Shown in pieces: positions 25,345-37,133 of a stretch of 64,000 nucleotides of DNA. Location of the stretch: contig NC_015856.1 of the NCBI RefSeq assembly GCF_000221045.1, positions 3,988,542 to 4,052,541 of the forward strand, given 5' to 3'. Both the position numbers and the translations under genes were made by a program. How positions within the stretch are numbered: position 1 is the stretch's first letter; each line of letters opens with the position of its first letter. The DNA is from Collimonas fungivorans Ter331. Its GTDB lineage: Bacteria; Pseudomonadota; Gammaproteobacteria; Burkholderiales; Burkholderiaceae_D. A model generated the notes under the pieces. The model was given only the letters and a program-made list of their open reading frames with translations, searched no databases and had not been told where the DNA came from.

Positions 25345-26451
25345 TTACTGCCGTGCAGGTGTATTTTCAGCGAAGTATTCGTGGTTGTCGGCGTTGTCGA
25401 CGGCATTGGTCGGATTGCTGACAGCCAGGTTGTGCGCGCCGGTCTGGCCGTACACATGGTCGCTGGTGCCGGCCACCACGGTGAAGTGGCTGGTTTCATG
25501 GACCAGTGTGCCTGCCTTGGAATCGGTGCCGTTGGCCGGTGCATTCCAGTAGGCGCCGCACAGGTAAACCGTGTACGGCTGGTCTGGATAGACATAAGCG
25601 TAAGTATCGGACTCGGTGCAGCTGCAGTCGAATTTATACGCCTGGTTGCCGAGTACGCTGCTGATGTTGGTGTAGTGGCTGGTGACCGTTGTATAACGGC
25701 CGCTGGTGACCGCGCCGAACCACCAGGTGTAGCGGCTGCCGGTGTTGTTTGCATTCAGGTAGCTCTTGGCGTTGGTAGCTATCGAAGTAGCGTCGGCGCG
25801 GGCTGTGGTCAACGCGGTTTTCTGGCTGTTGCTGCAGCTGGCGAAGGTAGTGGATGCCGCTGCAGCGCCATTGATTGCGCCCAGCAGGTCGGAAGAAGCC
25901 AGCTTGGACGATGGCGCAGGACCGCCGTCGACCGACAGCGGGATCGCATTGGTTTCCAGCGTGACGGCCGGAGCAGAAGCAGCAGCGCCGCTGGCCTTGG
26001 CGGCGACGGCGTTACCGGCTTCGCGCACCAGGGTGTCGGCGCTGCGCTTGTACTTGATCACGTATTGGCCGGCGCGATACATCTCGTAGTAGGCGCTGAG
26101 GTCTACTTCAACCACACGGCTTTCGTTCGGCTTGAGCGTGATGTAATCCTTGTCGGTAGCCGGTTTGCGTTTCACCAGGCGTCCCACATAACGCACCGGC
26201 TGACCGCCCAGGGCGACGCTGAACAGGTCGCCGCTGACGCCGTTCAATGGCGTTTCCCAGTTCAGCACATGCAAGGGCGCGGCGCTGGTGTTGGTGATGG
26301 TGTAGAGCACCTTGCCGGAGCCCGCCGCGCCTTTCGCACTGGCCTCCTGCAAGGTCACTTCGATATCGGCCCGCGCTGCATAAGCCGAGCCGCTGACAGC
26401 GATTGCTGCCACACATGTAACGCCTGCCAACCATTTTCGAAAACTGTGCAT
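25345..26451 (-). CDS. Secreted M35-family (deuterolysin-like) metalloendopeptidase
   Basis: 368 aa, ATG at 26451 with GAGGAG upstream. Signal peptide to about residue 26 (SAYAARA). Residues about 27-135 form a beta-rich pro-domain; the catalytic domain is C-terminal. HETSH supplies two zinc-binding His, and the downstream GTSDHVYG is the aspzincin GTxxDxxYG motif, with Asp as third ligand. Relatives include Aeromonas AsaP1 and fungal peptidyl-Lys endopeptidases, which are exported proteases with autoprocessed pro-domains. Cys pairs suggest disulphides. Own transcription unit. Confidence 0.9.
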   Translation of the reverse strand: MHSFRKWLAGVTCVAAIAVSGSAYAARADIEVTLQEASAKGAAGSGKVLYTITNTSAAPLHVLNWETPLNGVSGDLFSVALGGQPVRYVGRLVKRKPATDKDYITLKPNESRVVEVDLSAYYEMYRAGQYVIKYKRSADTLVREAGNAVAAKASGAAASAPAVTLETNAIPLSVDGGPAPSSKLASSDLLGAINGAAAASTTFASCSNSQKTALTTARADATSIATNAKSYLNANNTGSRYTWWFGAVTSGRYTTVTSHYTNISSVLGNQAYKFDCSCTESDTYAYVYPDQPYTVYLCGAYWNAPANGTDSKAGTLVHETSHFTVVAGTSDHVYGQTGAHNLAVSNPTNAVDNADNHEYFAENTPARQ

Positions 26452-26664
26452 GGATCACTCCTCTTGTAGAGTTAAATGAGCCCCTGCCTTATGGGCATAG
26501 GGAAATTTATGCTAGCACGCACATTTCCATGCGGAATCCTGTCAAAGTTGACAGGGTGCCGCGACCTTATCGGAGAAAACCGCGTTTATATGCGAAGCGG
26601 CTCCAAACGTACTACCATCATCGGCAAGAGCCTGAAATCCGCCAACCGCCGCCAAGGAGACGCC

Positions 26665-28008
26665 ATGCCGACCACCCTGAATACCGACCATTTCTGGATG
26701 CCGTTCACCGCCAACCGCCAGTTCAAGAGCAAGCCGCGCTTGCTGGTCGCCGCTTCCGGCATGCATTACACGACCGACGACGGCCGCCAGATCCTCGACG
26801 GCACCGCCGGCCTGTGGTGCACCAACGCCGGCCACTGCCATCCGAAGATCGTCGAGGCGATCCAGCAGCAGGCGGCCAAGATGGACTTTGCACCGGTGTT
26901 CCAGATGGGCCATCCGCTGGCCTTCGAAGCAGCCAGCGCGCTGGCGGCGATCGCGCCGGAGGGACTGAACCGCGTGTTCTTTTGCAACGACGGTTCGGAA
27001 TCGGTCGATACTGCGCTGAAGATCGCGCTGGCATACCATCGCGTGCGCGGCGACGGCTTGCGCACGCGTTTGATTGGCCGCGAGCGCGGTTACCACGGGG
27101 TCGGCTTCGGCGGCATTGCGGTGGGCGGCATCGCCGGCAACCGCAAGCATTTCGGTCCGACGCTGGCCGGCGTCGACCATTTGCGCCATCCGCTGGATAT
27201 CGCGCGCAATGCGTTTTCACACGGCTTGCCGGAGCATGGCGCCGAGATCGCCGACGAGTTTGAACAACGCTTGCTGGCGCTGCACGATCCGGCCACGGTG
27301 GCGGCGCTGATCGTCGAACCGGTGCAGGGTTCGACCGGTGTGATCCTGCCGCCCAAGGGTTACCTGCAAAAGCTGCGCGCGGTCTGCGACAAGTACGGCA
27401 TCCTGCTGATTTTCGATGAAGTGATCACCGGCTTCGGCCGCCTCGGCGCGCCATTCGCGGCAGACTACTTCGGCGTGATGCCTGACATGATCTGTTGCGC
27501 CAAAGGCTTGACCAACGCCAGCGTGCCGATGGGCGCGGTGATCGTGCGCCAGGATATCCACGACGCCTTCATGAGCGCCGCCGGCGAAAACGCTATTGAA
27601 TTCTTCCATGGCTATACCTATACCGGCCACCCGCTGGCAGCGGCAGCGGCGATCGCCACGATGGCGGTCTACAAGAGCGAAAACCTGTTCGACCGCGCGG
27701 CTGCGACAGCGCCGTATTTCGAACAGGCCGCGCATAGCCTGAAAGGCCTGCCTTTCGTCAAGGACGTGCGCAATCTGGGACTGGTGTGCGGAATTGAACT
27801 GGAGCCTGTCGCCGGCAAGCCGGGCGCGCGCGCCTTCGATGCCTTCTTGAAATGCTTCTGGGAGAAAGGCGTGCTGATCCGCACCACCGGCGACATCATC
27901 GCCCTGTCGCCGCCGCTGATTATCGAACCGGGACAGATCGACCAATTGTTTACGGCAATCGGCGATGTGCTGAAGGAACAGCATGCGGCGAGCTCGACAG
28001 TGGCCTGA
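26665..28008 (+). CDS. Omega-amino acid:pyruvate aminotransferase (class III)
   Basis: 447 aa from the ATG at 26665, which follows AAGGAGACGCC; the frame extends upstream to 26476 without support. Class III PLP enzyme with WMPFTANRQFK near the N-terminus, FFCNDGSESVDTALKIAL, DEVITGFGR and the PLP Lys in CCAKGLTNASVPMGAV. Resembles beta-alanine:pyruvate transaminases, which move amino groups from omega-amino acids to pyruvate. Exact donor not determinable. Ends in a strong terminator. Confidence 0.92.
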   Translation: MPTTLNTDHFWMPFTANRQFKSKPRLLVAASGMHYTTDDGRQILDGTAGLWCTNAGHCHPKIVEAIQQQAAKMDFAPVFQMGHPLAFEAASALAAIAPEGLNRVFFCNDGSESVDTALKIALAYHRVRGDGLRTRLIGRERGYHGVGFGGIAVGGIAGNRKHFGPTLAGVDHLRHPLDIARNAFSHGLPEHGAEIADEFEQRLLALHDPATVAALIVEPVQGSTGVILPPKGYLQKLRAVCDKYGILLIFDEVITGFGRLGAPFAADYFGVMPDMICCAKGLTNASVPMGAVIVRQDIHDAFMSAAGENAIEFFHGYTYTGHPLAAAAAIATMAVYKSENLFDRAAATAPYFEQAAHSLKGLPFVKDVRNLGLVCGIELEPVAGKPGARAFDAFLKCFWEKGVLIRTTGDIIALSPPLIIEPGQIDQLFTAIGDVLKEQHAASSTVA

Positions 28009-28020
28009 ACCCGGAAAGTA

Positions 28021-28071
28021 AAAAACCCGCCGGTGCGTGCCCTGGACAAGGGCGTGCACCGGCGGGTTTTT
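28021..28071. terminator. Strong bidirectional terminator
   Basis: Perfect 16-bp stem (AAAAACCCGCCGGTGC and its complement) with a 19-nt top that can fold further through CCCT/AGGG. A- and T-runs flank it, so it can serve both the aminotransferase and the convergent typA. Confidence 0.93.
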
Positions 28072-28107
28072 AGTGGCGGAGCCCGAAGGCCCGGTTCACT
28101 CGACAGC

Positions 28108-29943
28108 TTACGCGTCGCGCGAAGCCTTTTTACGCTCATGTTCCTTCAGGTAACGCTTGCGCAGGCGGATGCTCTTCGGCGTGACTTCAACCAGTTCGTC
28201 GTCGTCGATGAATTCAACCGCGTATTCCAGCGACATTTCGATTGGCGGCACCAGGCGCACCGCTTCGTCGGTACCCGAAGAACGGACGTTGGTCAGCTGC
28301 TTGCCCTTGATCGGGTTGACCACCAGGTCATTGTCGCGCGAGTGGATGCCGATGATCATGCCTTCGTAGACCGGGTCGTTGTGGCTGACGAACATGCGGC
28401 CGCGATCTTGCAGCTTCCAGATAGCGTAGGCAACGGCAGCGCCGTCGTCTTGCGAGATCAGCACGCCGTTGCGACGGCCGCCCAGTTCACCCTTGGAAGT
28501 GTCAACCGGTGCGTATTCGTCGAACACGTGGCTCATCAGGCCGGTGCCGCGGGTCAGGGTCATGAATTCGCCCTGGAAGCCGATCAGGCCGCGTGCAGGA
28601 ATACGGTACTCGAGACGCACACGTCCCTTGCCGTCCGGTTCCATGTTTTGCAGGTCGCCGCGGCGACGGCCCAGTTCTTCCATGACGCCGCCCTGGTTGG
28701 CTTCTTCGACGTCGACAGTCAGGTTTTCGTACGGCTCTTGACGCACGCCGTCGACCATCTTAAACACCACGCGTGGACGCGAAACGGCCAGCTCGTAGCC
28801 TTCGCGACGCATGTTTTCGATCAGGATGGTCAGGTGCAATTCACCGCGACCCGACACTTCGTAGGTCGAATCATCGCCTTCAGCCTGTACCACGCGCAAT
28901 GCCATGTTGGCTTTCAGTTCGCGGTCCAGACGGTCCTTGATCTGACGGGTGGTGACGAACTTGCCTTCGCGGCCAGCCAGCGGCGAGTTGTTGACCATGA
29001 AGTTCATGGTCAGGGTCGGCTCATCAACCTTCAGCATCGGCAAGCCTTCCGGATGGTCCGGTGCGCAGATGGTGGAGCCGATGCTGATTTCTTCGATGCC
29101 GTTGATCAGCACGATGTCGCCGGCCAGCGCTTCATCTGCCAGTACGCGGTCGAGGCCGCGGAAAGTCAGCACCTGGTTGATGCGGGCCTTGGTTGGCTTG
29201 TCGTCCGGACCGTTCATCCAGACTACGTCTTGCAGGGCTTTGACTTTACCGCGCAGGATACGGCCAACGCCGATCTTGCCGACGTAGGAAGAGTATTCCA
29301 GCGAAGTGATCTGCAGTTGCAGCGGGCCGTTAGGGTCGTCTTCACGCGCTGGAACGTGCTTCAGGATCGCGTCGAACAGCGGTTCCATGTTGCCGTCGCG
29401 GACGGTGTCTTCCAGGCCTGCATAGCCTTTGAAGCCCGATGCGTAAATGATCGGGAAGTCCAGTTGTTCGTCGGTTGCGCCGAGCTTGTCGAACAGTTCG
29501 AAAGTAGCGTTCACAGCCTTTTGCGGATCGGCGTTTTCGCGATCGATCTTGTTGACCACGACGATAGGCTTCAGGCCCAGGGCCAATGCTTTACGCGTCA
29601 CGAAACGCGTTTGCGGCATCGGGCCTTCTTGCGCATCGACCAGCAGCAGAACGCTGTCCACCATCGACAGTACGCGCTCGACTTCACCGCCGAAGTCGGC
29701 GTGGCCCGGGGTATCAACGATGTTGATGTGGGTGCCCTTGTATTCGACTGCGCAGTTCTTCGACAGGATCGTGATGCCGCGTTCTTTTTCAATATCGTTC
29801 GAATCCATCACGCGTGCATCGACGTGCTGGTTGTCACGGAAAGTGCCGGATTGACGCAGCAATTGGTCAACCAGAGTGGTCTTGCCGTGGTCAACGTGGG
29901 CAATGATGGCAATGTTGCGGATGGCGCGAGGTGTGTTTGACAT
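28108..29943 (-). CDS. typA: Ribosome-associated GTPase TypA/BipA
   Basis: 611 aa from the ATG at 29943 ([23 protein letters not shown]); the frame beyond it to 30105 is non-coding. Translation-factor GTPase with G1 [10 protein letters not shown]3 [12 protein letters not shown] and G4 NKID, followed by EF-G-like domains and the BipA-specific C-terminal domain ending in a basic tail. It assists 50S assembly at low temperature or under stress. Last of the translation block, but a promoter candidate lies directly upstream. Confidence 0.97.
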   Translation of the reverse strand: MSNTPRAIRNIAIIAHVDHGKTTLVDQLLRQSGTFRDNQHVDARVMDSNDIEKERGITILSKNCAVEYKGTHINIVDTPGHADFGGEVERVLSMVDSVLLLVDAQEGPMPQTRFVTRKALALGLKPIVVVNKIDRENADPQKAVNATFELFDKLGATDEQLDFPIIYASGFKGYAGLEDTVRDGNMEPLFDAILKHVPAREDDPNGPLQLQITSLEYSSYVGKIGVGRILRGKVKALQDVVWMNGPDDKPTKARINQVLTFRGLDRVLADEALAGDIVLINGIEEISIGSTICAPDHPEGLPMLKVDEPTLTMNFMVNNSPLAGREGKFVTTRQIKDRLDRELKANMALRVVQAEGDDSTYEVSGRGELHLTILIENMRREGYELAVSRPRVVFKMVDGVRQEPYENLTVDVEEANQGGVMEELGRRRGDLQNMEPDGKGRVRLEYRIPARGLIGFQGEFMTLTRGTGLMSHVFDEYAPVDTSKGELGGRRNGVLISQDDGAAVAYAIWKLQDRGRMFVSHNDPVYEGMIIGIHSRDNDLVVNPIKGKQLTNVRSSGTDEAVRLVPPIEMSLEYAVEFIDDDELVEVTPKSIRLRKRYLKEHERKKASRDA

Positions 29944-30000
29944 GGTCAGTTTGGAGATTGAAGAACTTAGTAAGGGCGCAGGTAACGATTGCGCAGAAAA

Positions 30001-30028
30001 TATATAGCTACAGATTATATGACTACAA
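30001..30028 (-). promoter_or_regulatory. Candidate typA promoter
   Basis: Minus strand: TTGTAG (30023-30028), 16-bp spacer, TATATA (30001-30006). A transcript would start near 29994, about 50 bases before the typA ATG, allowing expression independent of truB. Confidence 0.5.
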
Positions 30029-30199
30029 ATGCGGCGGCCAAAAATGCTCGCTAAGGCACTGCACAGAAGTACGGCAGATGTAGCGGAATTTGGGAGGCCG
30101 CGCATTATAGCATGACGCGCTGCACTACTTTATGAAAAGCCTTGTAATTTCAAAGAGTTGCTGCCTCAATCGCAGCACAGACATTGCTAAAAACATATT

Positions 30200-31153
30200 T
30201 TACGCAGGCTGCGCGGTGGCGATCAGGCGTTCGGGAGCCAGGACCCCGTACTCATGCAGTTGCGCGGTGCCCAGCAGTTGCCGGACGGAGACTGCATCCG
30301 CAGGCTGCAGGTAGACCCGCACGCGTCCGGCGTCTGCCGGCAGGGCCACGCCTTCTTTTGCCAGCGTCAAGCGCTGGCCTTGCAGGAAGCGTTTGGCCAG
30401 TGGTTCGGATAACAACACCTCGGGAAAAGTCAGCAGCAGGCTGTCGACCGGCGCCAGCAAGGCGCTGCGCTCGGCCTGGCCGGTGGCGTCCAGCTGCTCC
30501 AGGGTGACGCAGCCATCCAGCGTCAGGTGGCCCACCTGGATCCGCCGCAACTCCTGCAGATGCGCGCCGCAGCCCAGGGCAGCGCCGATGTCTTCGCCCA
30601 GCACGCGGATGTAAGTGCCTTTGCTGCAGGCCACGCGCAAACGCAGGAACGGCGCCTCGTAGGCCAGGAATTCCAATGTGTGGATGCTGACGTCGCGCGC
30701 TTCGCGCTCCAGGGTAATGCCAGCCCGGGCGTATTCGTACAGCGGCTTGCCGTCGCGCTTGAGCGCCGAGTACATCGGCGGCACCTGCTTGATCGGGCCG
30801 CGGAACTGCGCCAGCACGGCATCGATCTGCGCGCGGCTGACGCTGACATCCTTGCGCTCCAGCACTTCGCCTTCGGTATCGCCGGTGGTAGTGCTCACTC
30901 CCAGGTGGATCAGCGTCTCGTACGTCTTGTCGGCATCCAGCAGGTCCTGGGCAAACTTGGTGGCCTCGCCGAAGCACAGCGGCAGCACGCCAGTGGCGAA
31001 CGGATCGAGGGTGCCGGTATGCCCGGCCTTCTGCGCATTGAGCAAGCCTTTGGCCTTGATCAATGCGTCGTTGCTGGAGAAGCCGACGGGCTTGTCCAGC
31101 AGCAGGACGCCGTTGAGCGGGACACGGATTCTTTTGGGTGGGCGTGATGCCAT
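30200..31153 (-). CDS. truB: tRNA pseudouridine(55) synthase TruB
   Basis: 317 aa from the ATG at 31153, whose product aligns with TruB N-termini (LNGVLLLDKPVGFSSNDAL); an upstream in-frame ATG at 31207 is less likely. Catalytic Asp lies in GHTGTLDPFATG, with KTYE and the C-terminal PUA-like region after it. It makes psi55 in the T-arm of tRNA. No good Shine-Dalgarno precedes either start. Follows rbfA by about 100 bp. Confidence 0.95.
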   Translation of the reverse strand: MASRPPKRIRVPLNGVLLLDKPVGFSSNDALIKAKGLLNAQKAGHTGTLDPFATGVLPLCFGEATKFAQDLLDADKTYETLIHLGVSTTTGDTEGEVLERKDVSVSRAQIDAVLAQFRGPIKQVPPMYSALKRDGKPLYEYARAGITLEREARDVSIHTLEFLAYEAPFLRLRVACSKGTYIRVLGEDIGAALGCGAHLQELRRIQVGHLTLDGCVTLEQLDATGQAERSALLAPVDSLLLTFPEVLLSEPLAKRFLQGQRLTLAKEGVALPADAGRVRVYLQPADAVSVRQLLGTAQLHEYGVLAPERLIATAQPA

Positions 31154-31254
31154 TGGTAGCGGATGCAAAAGGAGAAAGCGGAAACGGCTTGCTGTGCCAG
31201 GCCGCATCGAATTTTAACGGTGACCGTTAGTCAATTTATCAACTAAACAATCGT

Positions 31255-31644
31255 TTAGTCTTGGCCGTCGTCCTTGGAACGGGTCGCATTCGCCAGGTCG
31301 ATCAGGCGCGACATCTCGACGCCGCGGGCGGTCGAATTGTCATGGATGAAATGCAAGGCCGGCAAGGTATGGATAGACAGGCGGCGGCCTAGCTGGTTGC
31401 GCAGGAAACCGGCAGCCTGGGTCAGGCCCTTGACGGTATTCGCAATCGCTTCCAGATCGTCGTTCAGCATTGTGAAAAACACCTTGGCATGGGCGTAATC
31501 CGGCGTCACCTGTACTTCGGTAATCGTGATCATGCCGACCCGCGGGTCTTTCAGCTCGAAAACGATGATCTCGGACAAGTCCTTCTGGATCTGGTCTGCA
31601 ACCCGCAAACCGCGGCCAGGGATGGATTTACTATGTTTAGCCAT
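31255..31644 (-). CDS. rbfA: Ribosome-binding factor A
   Basis: 129 aa, single KH-like RbfA domain: [38 protein letters not shown]. It helps 16S rRNA 5' maturation and 30S assembly. Lies between infB and truB as in most proteobacteria, though a terminator-like hairpin separates it from infB. Confidence 0.96.
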   Translation of the reverse strand: MAKHSKSIPGRGLRVADQIQKDLSEIIVFELKDPRVGMITITEVQVTPDYAHAKVFFTMLNDDLEAIANTVKGLTQAAGFLRNQLGRRLSIHTLPALHFIHDNSTARGVEMSRLIDLANATRSKDDGQD

Positions 31645-31723
31645 GCTTTTATTCAGCGCTTCTACACGCTTTGTCTTTCACAAATGAACTGCCAACCAAC
31701 GTTACACAGGTTACTACAAAATG

Positions 31724-31749
31724 AAAATCGGGCTGTTAGGCCCGATTTT
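31724..31749 (-). terminator. Terminator-like hairpin between infB and rbfA
   Basis: Perfect 10-bp stem (AAAATCGGGC/GCCCGATTTT, 6-nt loop) followed on the minus strand by CATTTTG. Its position inside the operon suggests partial termination that sets rbfA-truB below infB. Confidence 0.65.
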
Positions 31750-31789
31750 CCTGCCTACGCACATTCCTGCCGTGCGTGTGCTTGCGTTA

Positions 31790-34630
31790 TTACAGAGTCC
31801 GCGCGATTTCTTCGACTTCAAAGATTTCGAGGTGATCGCCTTCTTTGATATCGTTGAAGTTCTTCAGGGTCAGGCCGCATTCGAAGCCGGAACGGACTTC
31901 CTTGACGTCATCCTTGAAGCGTTTCAGCGAATCCAGCTCGCCTGTCCACAAGACCACGTTGTCGCGCAGCAGGCGGACCGAAGCGCCACGTTTGACCAGG
32001 CCTTCGAGCACGTAGCAACCGGCGATCGCGCCGACTTTGCTGACCAGCAGCACCTGGCGAATCTCGACCAGGCCGAGGTTCTGTTCGCGCTTCTCTGGCG
32101 ACAACATGCCGGACATCGCTGCCTTGATCTCATCCACAGCATCGTAAATGATGTTGTAGTAACGGATGTCGACACCGTTGGCTTCCGCCAGCTTGCGTGC
32201 CGACGCATCGGCGCGGGCGTTGAAGCCGATGATCACGGCCTTGGAGGCGACCGCCAGGTTGACGTCCGACTCGCTGATGCCGCCGACGCCGGCGTGCACC
32301 ACTTGTACCCGGACTTCGCTGGTCGACAGCTTCTGCAAGGACTGGACCAAGGCTTCTTGCGAACCTTGCACGTCGGTCTTGATGATCATCGGCAGGTTCT
32401 TGACTTCGCCTTCGGCCATCTGGTCGAACATGTTTTCCAGCTTCGCGGCTTGCTGCTTGGCCAGCTTCACGTCGCGGTATTTACCTTGGCGGAACTGACC
32501 GATTTCGCGCGCCTTGCGCTCGTCTGCCATGACCATGACTTCTTCGCCGGCAACCGGCACTTCCGTCAAGCCCTGGATTTCGACCGGGATCGATGGGCCG
32601 GCTTCGGAAATCGCCTTGCCGTTTTCGTCCAGCATCGCACGGACGCGGCCGTAAGCCGAACCCGCCAGCACGACGTCGCCGCGCTTCAAGGTGCCTGACT
32701 GCACCAGGATCGTTGCAACCGGGCCACGGCCCTTGTCGAGACGGGCTTCCACCACCAGGCCGCGGGCCGGTGCGGCAACCGCTGCCTTCAGCTCCAGCAC
32801 TTCAGCTTGCAGCAGTACCTGTTCCAGCAAGTTGTCGATGCCTTCGCCAGTCTTGGCCGATACCGGCACGAACGGCGATTCGCCGCCGTATTCTTCCGGC
32901 ACCACTTGTTCCGCGATCAGTTCCTGCTTGACGCGGTCCAGGTTGCCGCCCGGCTTGTCGATCTTGTTGATCGCCACCACCAGCGGTACGCCGGCGGCTT
33001 TCGCATGGGCGATCGCTTCCTTGGTTTGCGGCATCACGCCGTCGTCGGCAGCGACCACCAGGATCACGATATCGGTCGCCTTGGCGCCGCGGGCACGCAT
33101 GGCGGTAAACGCTTCATGGCCCGGGGTGTCGAGGAAGGTGATCATGCCGCGCGGTGTTTCCACGTGATATGCACCGATGTGCTGGGTAATGCCGCCGGCT
33201 TCGCCGGATGCAACCTTGGCGCGGCGGATGTAATCGAGCAGCGAGGTCTTGCCGTGGTCGACGTGACCCATGACAGTGACCACCGGTGCGCGCGGCAGCA
33301 GTTCGGCGTCGGCATGTTCTTCGCCGTCGACCAGCAGTGCTTCCGGATCGTCCAGTTTCGCAGCGTGCGCGGTGTGGCCCATTTCTTCGACCAGAATCAT
33401 CGAAGTTTCCTGGTCCAGCACCTGGTTGATGGTGACCATCTGGCCCAGTTTCATCAAATGCTTGATGACTTCCGAAGCCTTGACCGACATCTTGTGCGCC
33501 AGTTCGGCGACAGTAATGGTTTCAGGGACATAGATGTCCTTGATGACCGCTTCCGTCGGCACCTGGAAATTGCTTTCATGATCGTCGTTGTGCGCATTGC
33601 GACGGCCCTTCGGACCGCCACGCCAGCCATCGCGACCGCCGCCGGTATTGCCGCGGGTCTTGATGCCGAGGCCGCGCTTCTTGGCCGCATCGTCTTGCCA
33701 GGTGGAAGAAACGTTGGCGGACTTGATCGACTTCTTGTCGACCACGACTTTCTTGTCGTCTTTCTTCTCGCCAGGCTTCTTGTCGGCAGGCTTGTGCAAC
33801 GTGCCTTCGGCAGTCTTGGCCGGGGCTGCGGCAGGCGCAACCGGCTCAGGCGCCTTGATGACGCGGCGCGGCGCATTCATCATGGCCTTGATCTGCGCCA
33901 CTTCATCTTGCACGGCCTTGCGGGCGCGTTCAGTCGCGGCCGATTTCTCGGCAGCTTCCTTGGCGGCCAGCGCGACCTTTTGCTTGGCTTCTTCGTTCGC
34001 CAGGCGTTTCTTTTCTTCAGCCGCAGGGTCTTCCTGCTTCTTGACCGCATCGGCAGCTACCGGGGCGGGAGCTTCGGCAGCCGCTTTTTTAGCTTCGCTT
34101 TCCGCTTTCTTGGCCTCGTTTTCCGCTTTCAGCGCAGCCTTGGCTTGCGCTTCCTTTTCCGCTTCCAGCTTGGCCAGGCGTTCCTGTTTTTCCAGCAGTT
34201 CGGCTTCCTGGCGAGCGATCAATTCGGCCTGGCGGCGCGTTTCTTCGATGCGGCGCGCCTGTTCAGCTTCATCGATGACCGGCGCGGCAGGCGCAACCGG
34301 TGCGGCCGCAGCTTCGGCAACCGGCTCGTCACGCTTGACGAAAGTACGCTTCTTGCGCACTTCAACCTGGATCGTGCGCGACTTGCCGGTGGCGTCAGCC
34401 TGCTTGATCTCGGTGGTTTCCTTGCGGGTCAGCGTGATCTTCTTCTTTTCGCTGTCTGGCACCGCACCGTGCGAACGGCGCAGGTGTTCCAGCAGGCGAT
34501 CCTTGTCTTCTTTCGACAAGGCGTCGTCAGTCGAATTTTTCTGGACGCCAGCCGATTGCAGTTGTGTCAGCAGGAGATCCGCTGGCATTTTCAGCTCGGT
34601 GGCAAATTGGGCTACATTGTTACTCGCCAT
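31790..34630 (-). CDS. infB: Translation initiation factor IF-2
   Basis: 946 aa. N-terminal IF2_N region, then a long charged Ala/Lys/Glu-rich helical stretch (about 100-260), a second IF2_N domain (about 370-420), the GTPase domain with [17 protein letters not shown] and NKIDKP (about 450-610), and the tRNA-binding C-terminal domains. It brings fMet-tRNA to the 30S subunit. Part of rimP-nusA-infB, starting 58 bp after nusA. Confidence 0.97.
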   Translation of the reverse strand: MASNNVAQFATELKMPADLLLTQLQSAGVQKNSTDDALSKEDKDRLLEHLRRSHGAVPDSEKKKITLTRKETTEIKQADATGKSRTIQVEVRKKRTFVKRDEPVAEAAAAPVAPAAPVIDEAEQARRIEETRRQAELIARQEAELLEKQERLAKLEAEKEAQAKAALKAENEAKKAESEAKKAAAEAPAPVAADAVKKQEDPAAEEKKRLANEEAKQKVALAAKEAAEKSAATERARKAVQDEVAQIKAMMNAPRRVIKAPEPVAPAAAPAKTAEGTLHKPADKKPGEKKDDKKVVVDKKSIKSANVSSTWQDDAAKKRGLGIKTRGNTGGGRDGWRGGPKGRRNAHNDDHESNFQVPTEAVIKDIYVPETITVAELAHKMSVKASEVIKHLMKLGQMVTINQVLDQETSMILVEEMGHTAHAAKLDDPEALLVDGEEHADAELLPRAPVVTVMGHVDHGKTSLLDYIRRAKVASGEAGGITQHIGAYHVETPRGMITFLDTPGHEAFTAMRARGAKATDIVILVVAADDGVMPQTKEAIAHAKAAGVPLVVAINKIDKPGGNLDRVKQELIAEQVVPEEYGGESPFVPVSAKTGEGIDNLLEQVLLQAEVLELKAAVAAPARGLVVEARLDKGRGPVATILVQSGTLKRGDVVLAGSAYGRVRAMLDENGKAISEAGPSIPVEIQGLTEVPVAGEEVMVMADERKAREIGQFRQGKYRDVKLAKQQAAKLENMFDQMAEGEVKNLPMIIKTDVQGSQEALVQSLQKLSTSEVRVQVVHAGVGGISESDVNLAVASKAVIIGFNARADASARKLAEANGVDIRYYNIIYDAVDEIKAAMSGMLSPEKREQNLGLVEIRQVLLVSKVGAIAGCYVLEGLVKRGASVRLLRDNVVLWTGELDSLKRFKDDVKEVRSGFECGLTLKNFNDIKEGDHLEIFEVEEIARTL

Positions 34631-34688
34631 TCAGTCCTCTTTTTCTATGTGGCGCGGCAGACGATACGGAACCTCTCGGATCACTCGA

Positions 34689-36730
<2,042 letters not shown>

Positions 36731-36820
36731 AGCAACTCCCTATAAATATAACTGCAGGCCCGACAACTACAGGCCTGATGTCTGCACACCTACAAACTAA
36801 AAGCAGCTAAAACGAAAAGC

Positions 36821-36845
36821 AAAAAAAAAATGGGCATCTGCCCAT
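36821..36845 (-). terminator. Terminator hairpin upstream of rimP
   Basis: Minus strand: ATGGGC-AGAT-GCCCAT stem-loop running directly into ten T residues. It lies 91 bp before the rimP start and about 115 bases downstream of a good promoter, so it ends a short RNA or acts as an attenuator. Confidence 0.85.
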
Positions 36846-36961
36846 CTTCTTATCGTTTGTCATTTCGAGCAGTTTCACGAGATCGGCTGCGAATCGGCTC
36901 TTCGAGCATCCGAGAGATTTAATTCCCCGATTTTCTTTTCTCGTTAATGACTTCTGTTAAC
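36821..36961 (-). ncRNA. Candidate small RNA or rimP leader, about 140 nt
   Basis: Bounded by a near-consensus promoter (36968-36996) and a T-rich terminator on the same strand, with no ORF inside. The middle can fold around GCTC-GAA-GAGC (about 36897-36907). Either a free-standing sRNA or an attenuated leader of the rimP-nusA-infB operon. I recognise no Rfam family in it. Confidence 0.45.
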
Positions 36962-36967
36962 TTGTAA

Positions 36968-36996
36968 ATTATAAACGATTAGGCTATGGACCGCAA
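36968..36996 (-). promoter_or_regulatory. Sigma-70 promoter upstream of rimP
   Basis: TTGCGG (36991-36996), exactly 17 bp, then consensus TATAAT (36968-36973) on the minus strand. Probable start near 36961. Confidence 0.7.
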
Positions 36997-37133
36997 CGTA
37001 AGCGAGTGCAGGAAATTTGCATTTATTGACAATCTGCCGTCAACAGACGGTAAATTGATCATTATTGCAACACTCCCCGCCACTTCTTTCAGCCATCCAA
37101 AAGCGGCAAATGCCGCCAGGACGAAAACACCAA

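Noticed and set aside
28033-29940. Plus-strand 635-codon open frame opposite typA
   Set aside because: Shadow of the highly conserved typA gene; its composition (His/Gln/Val/Asp-rich) is typical of antisense frames.
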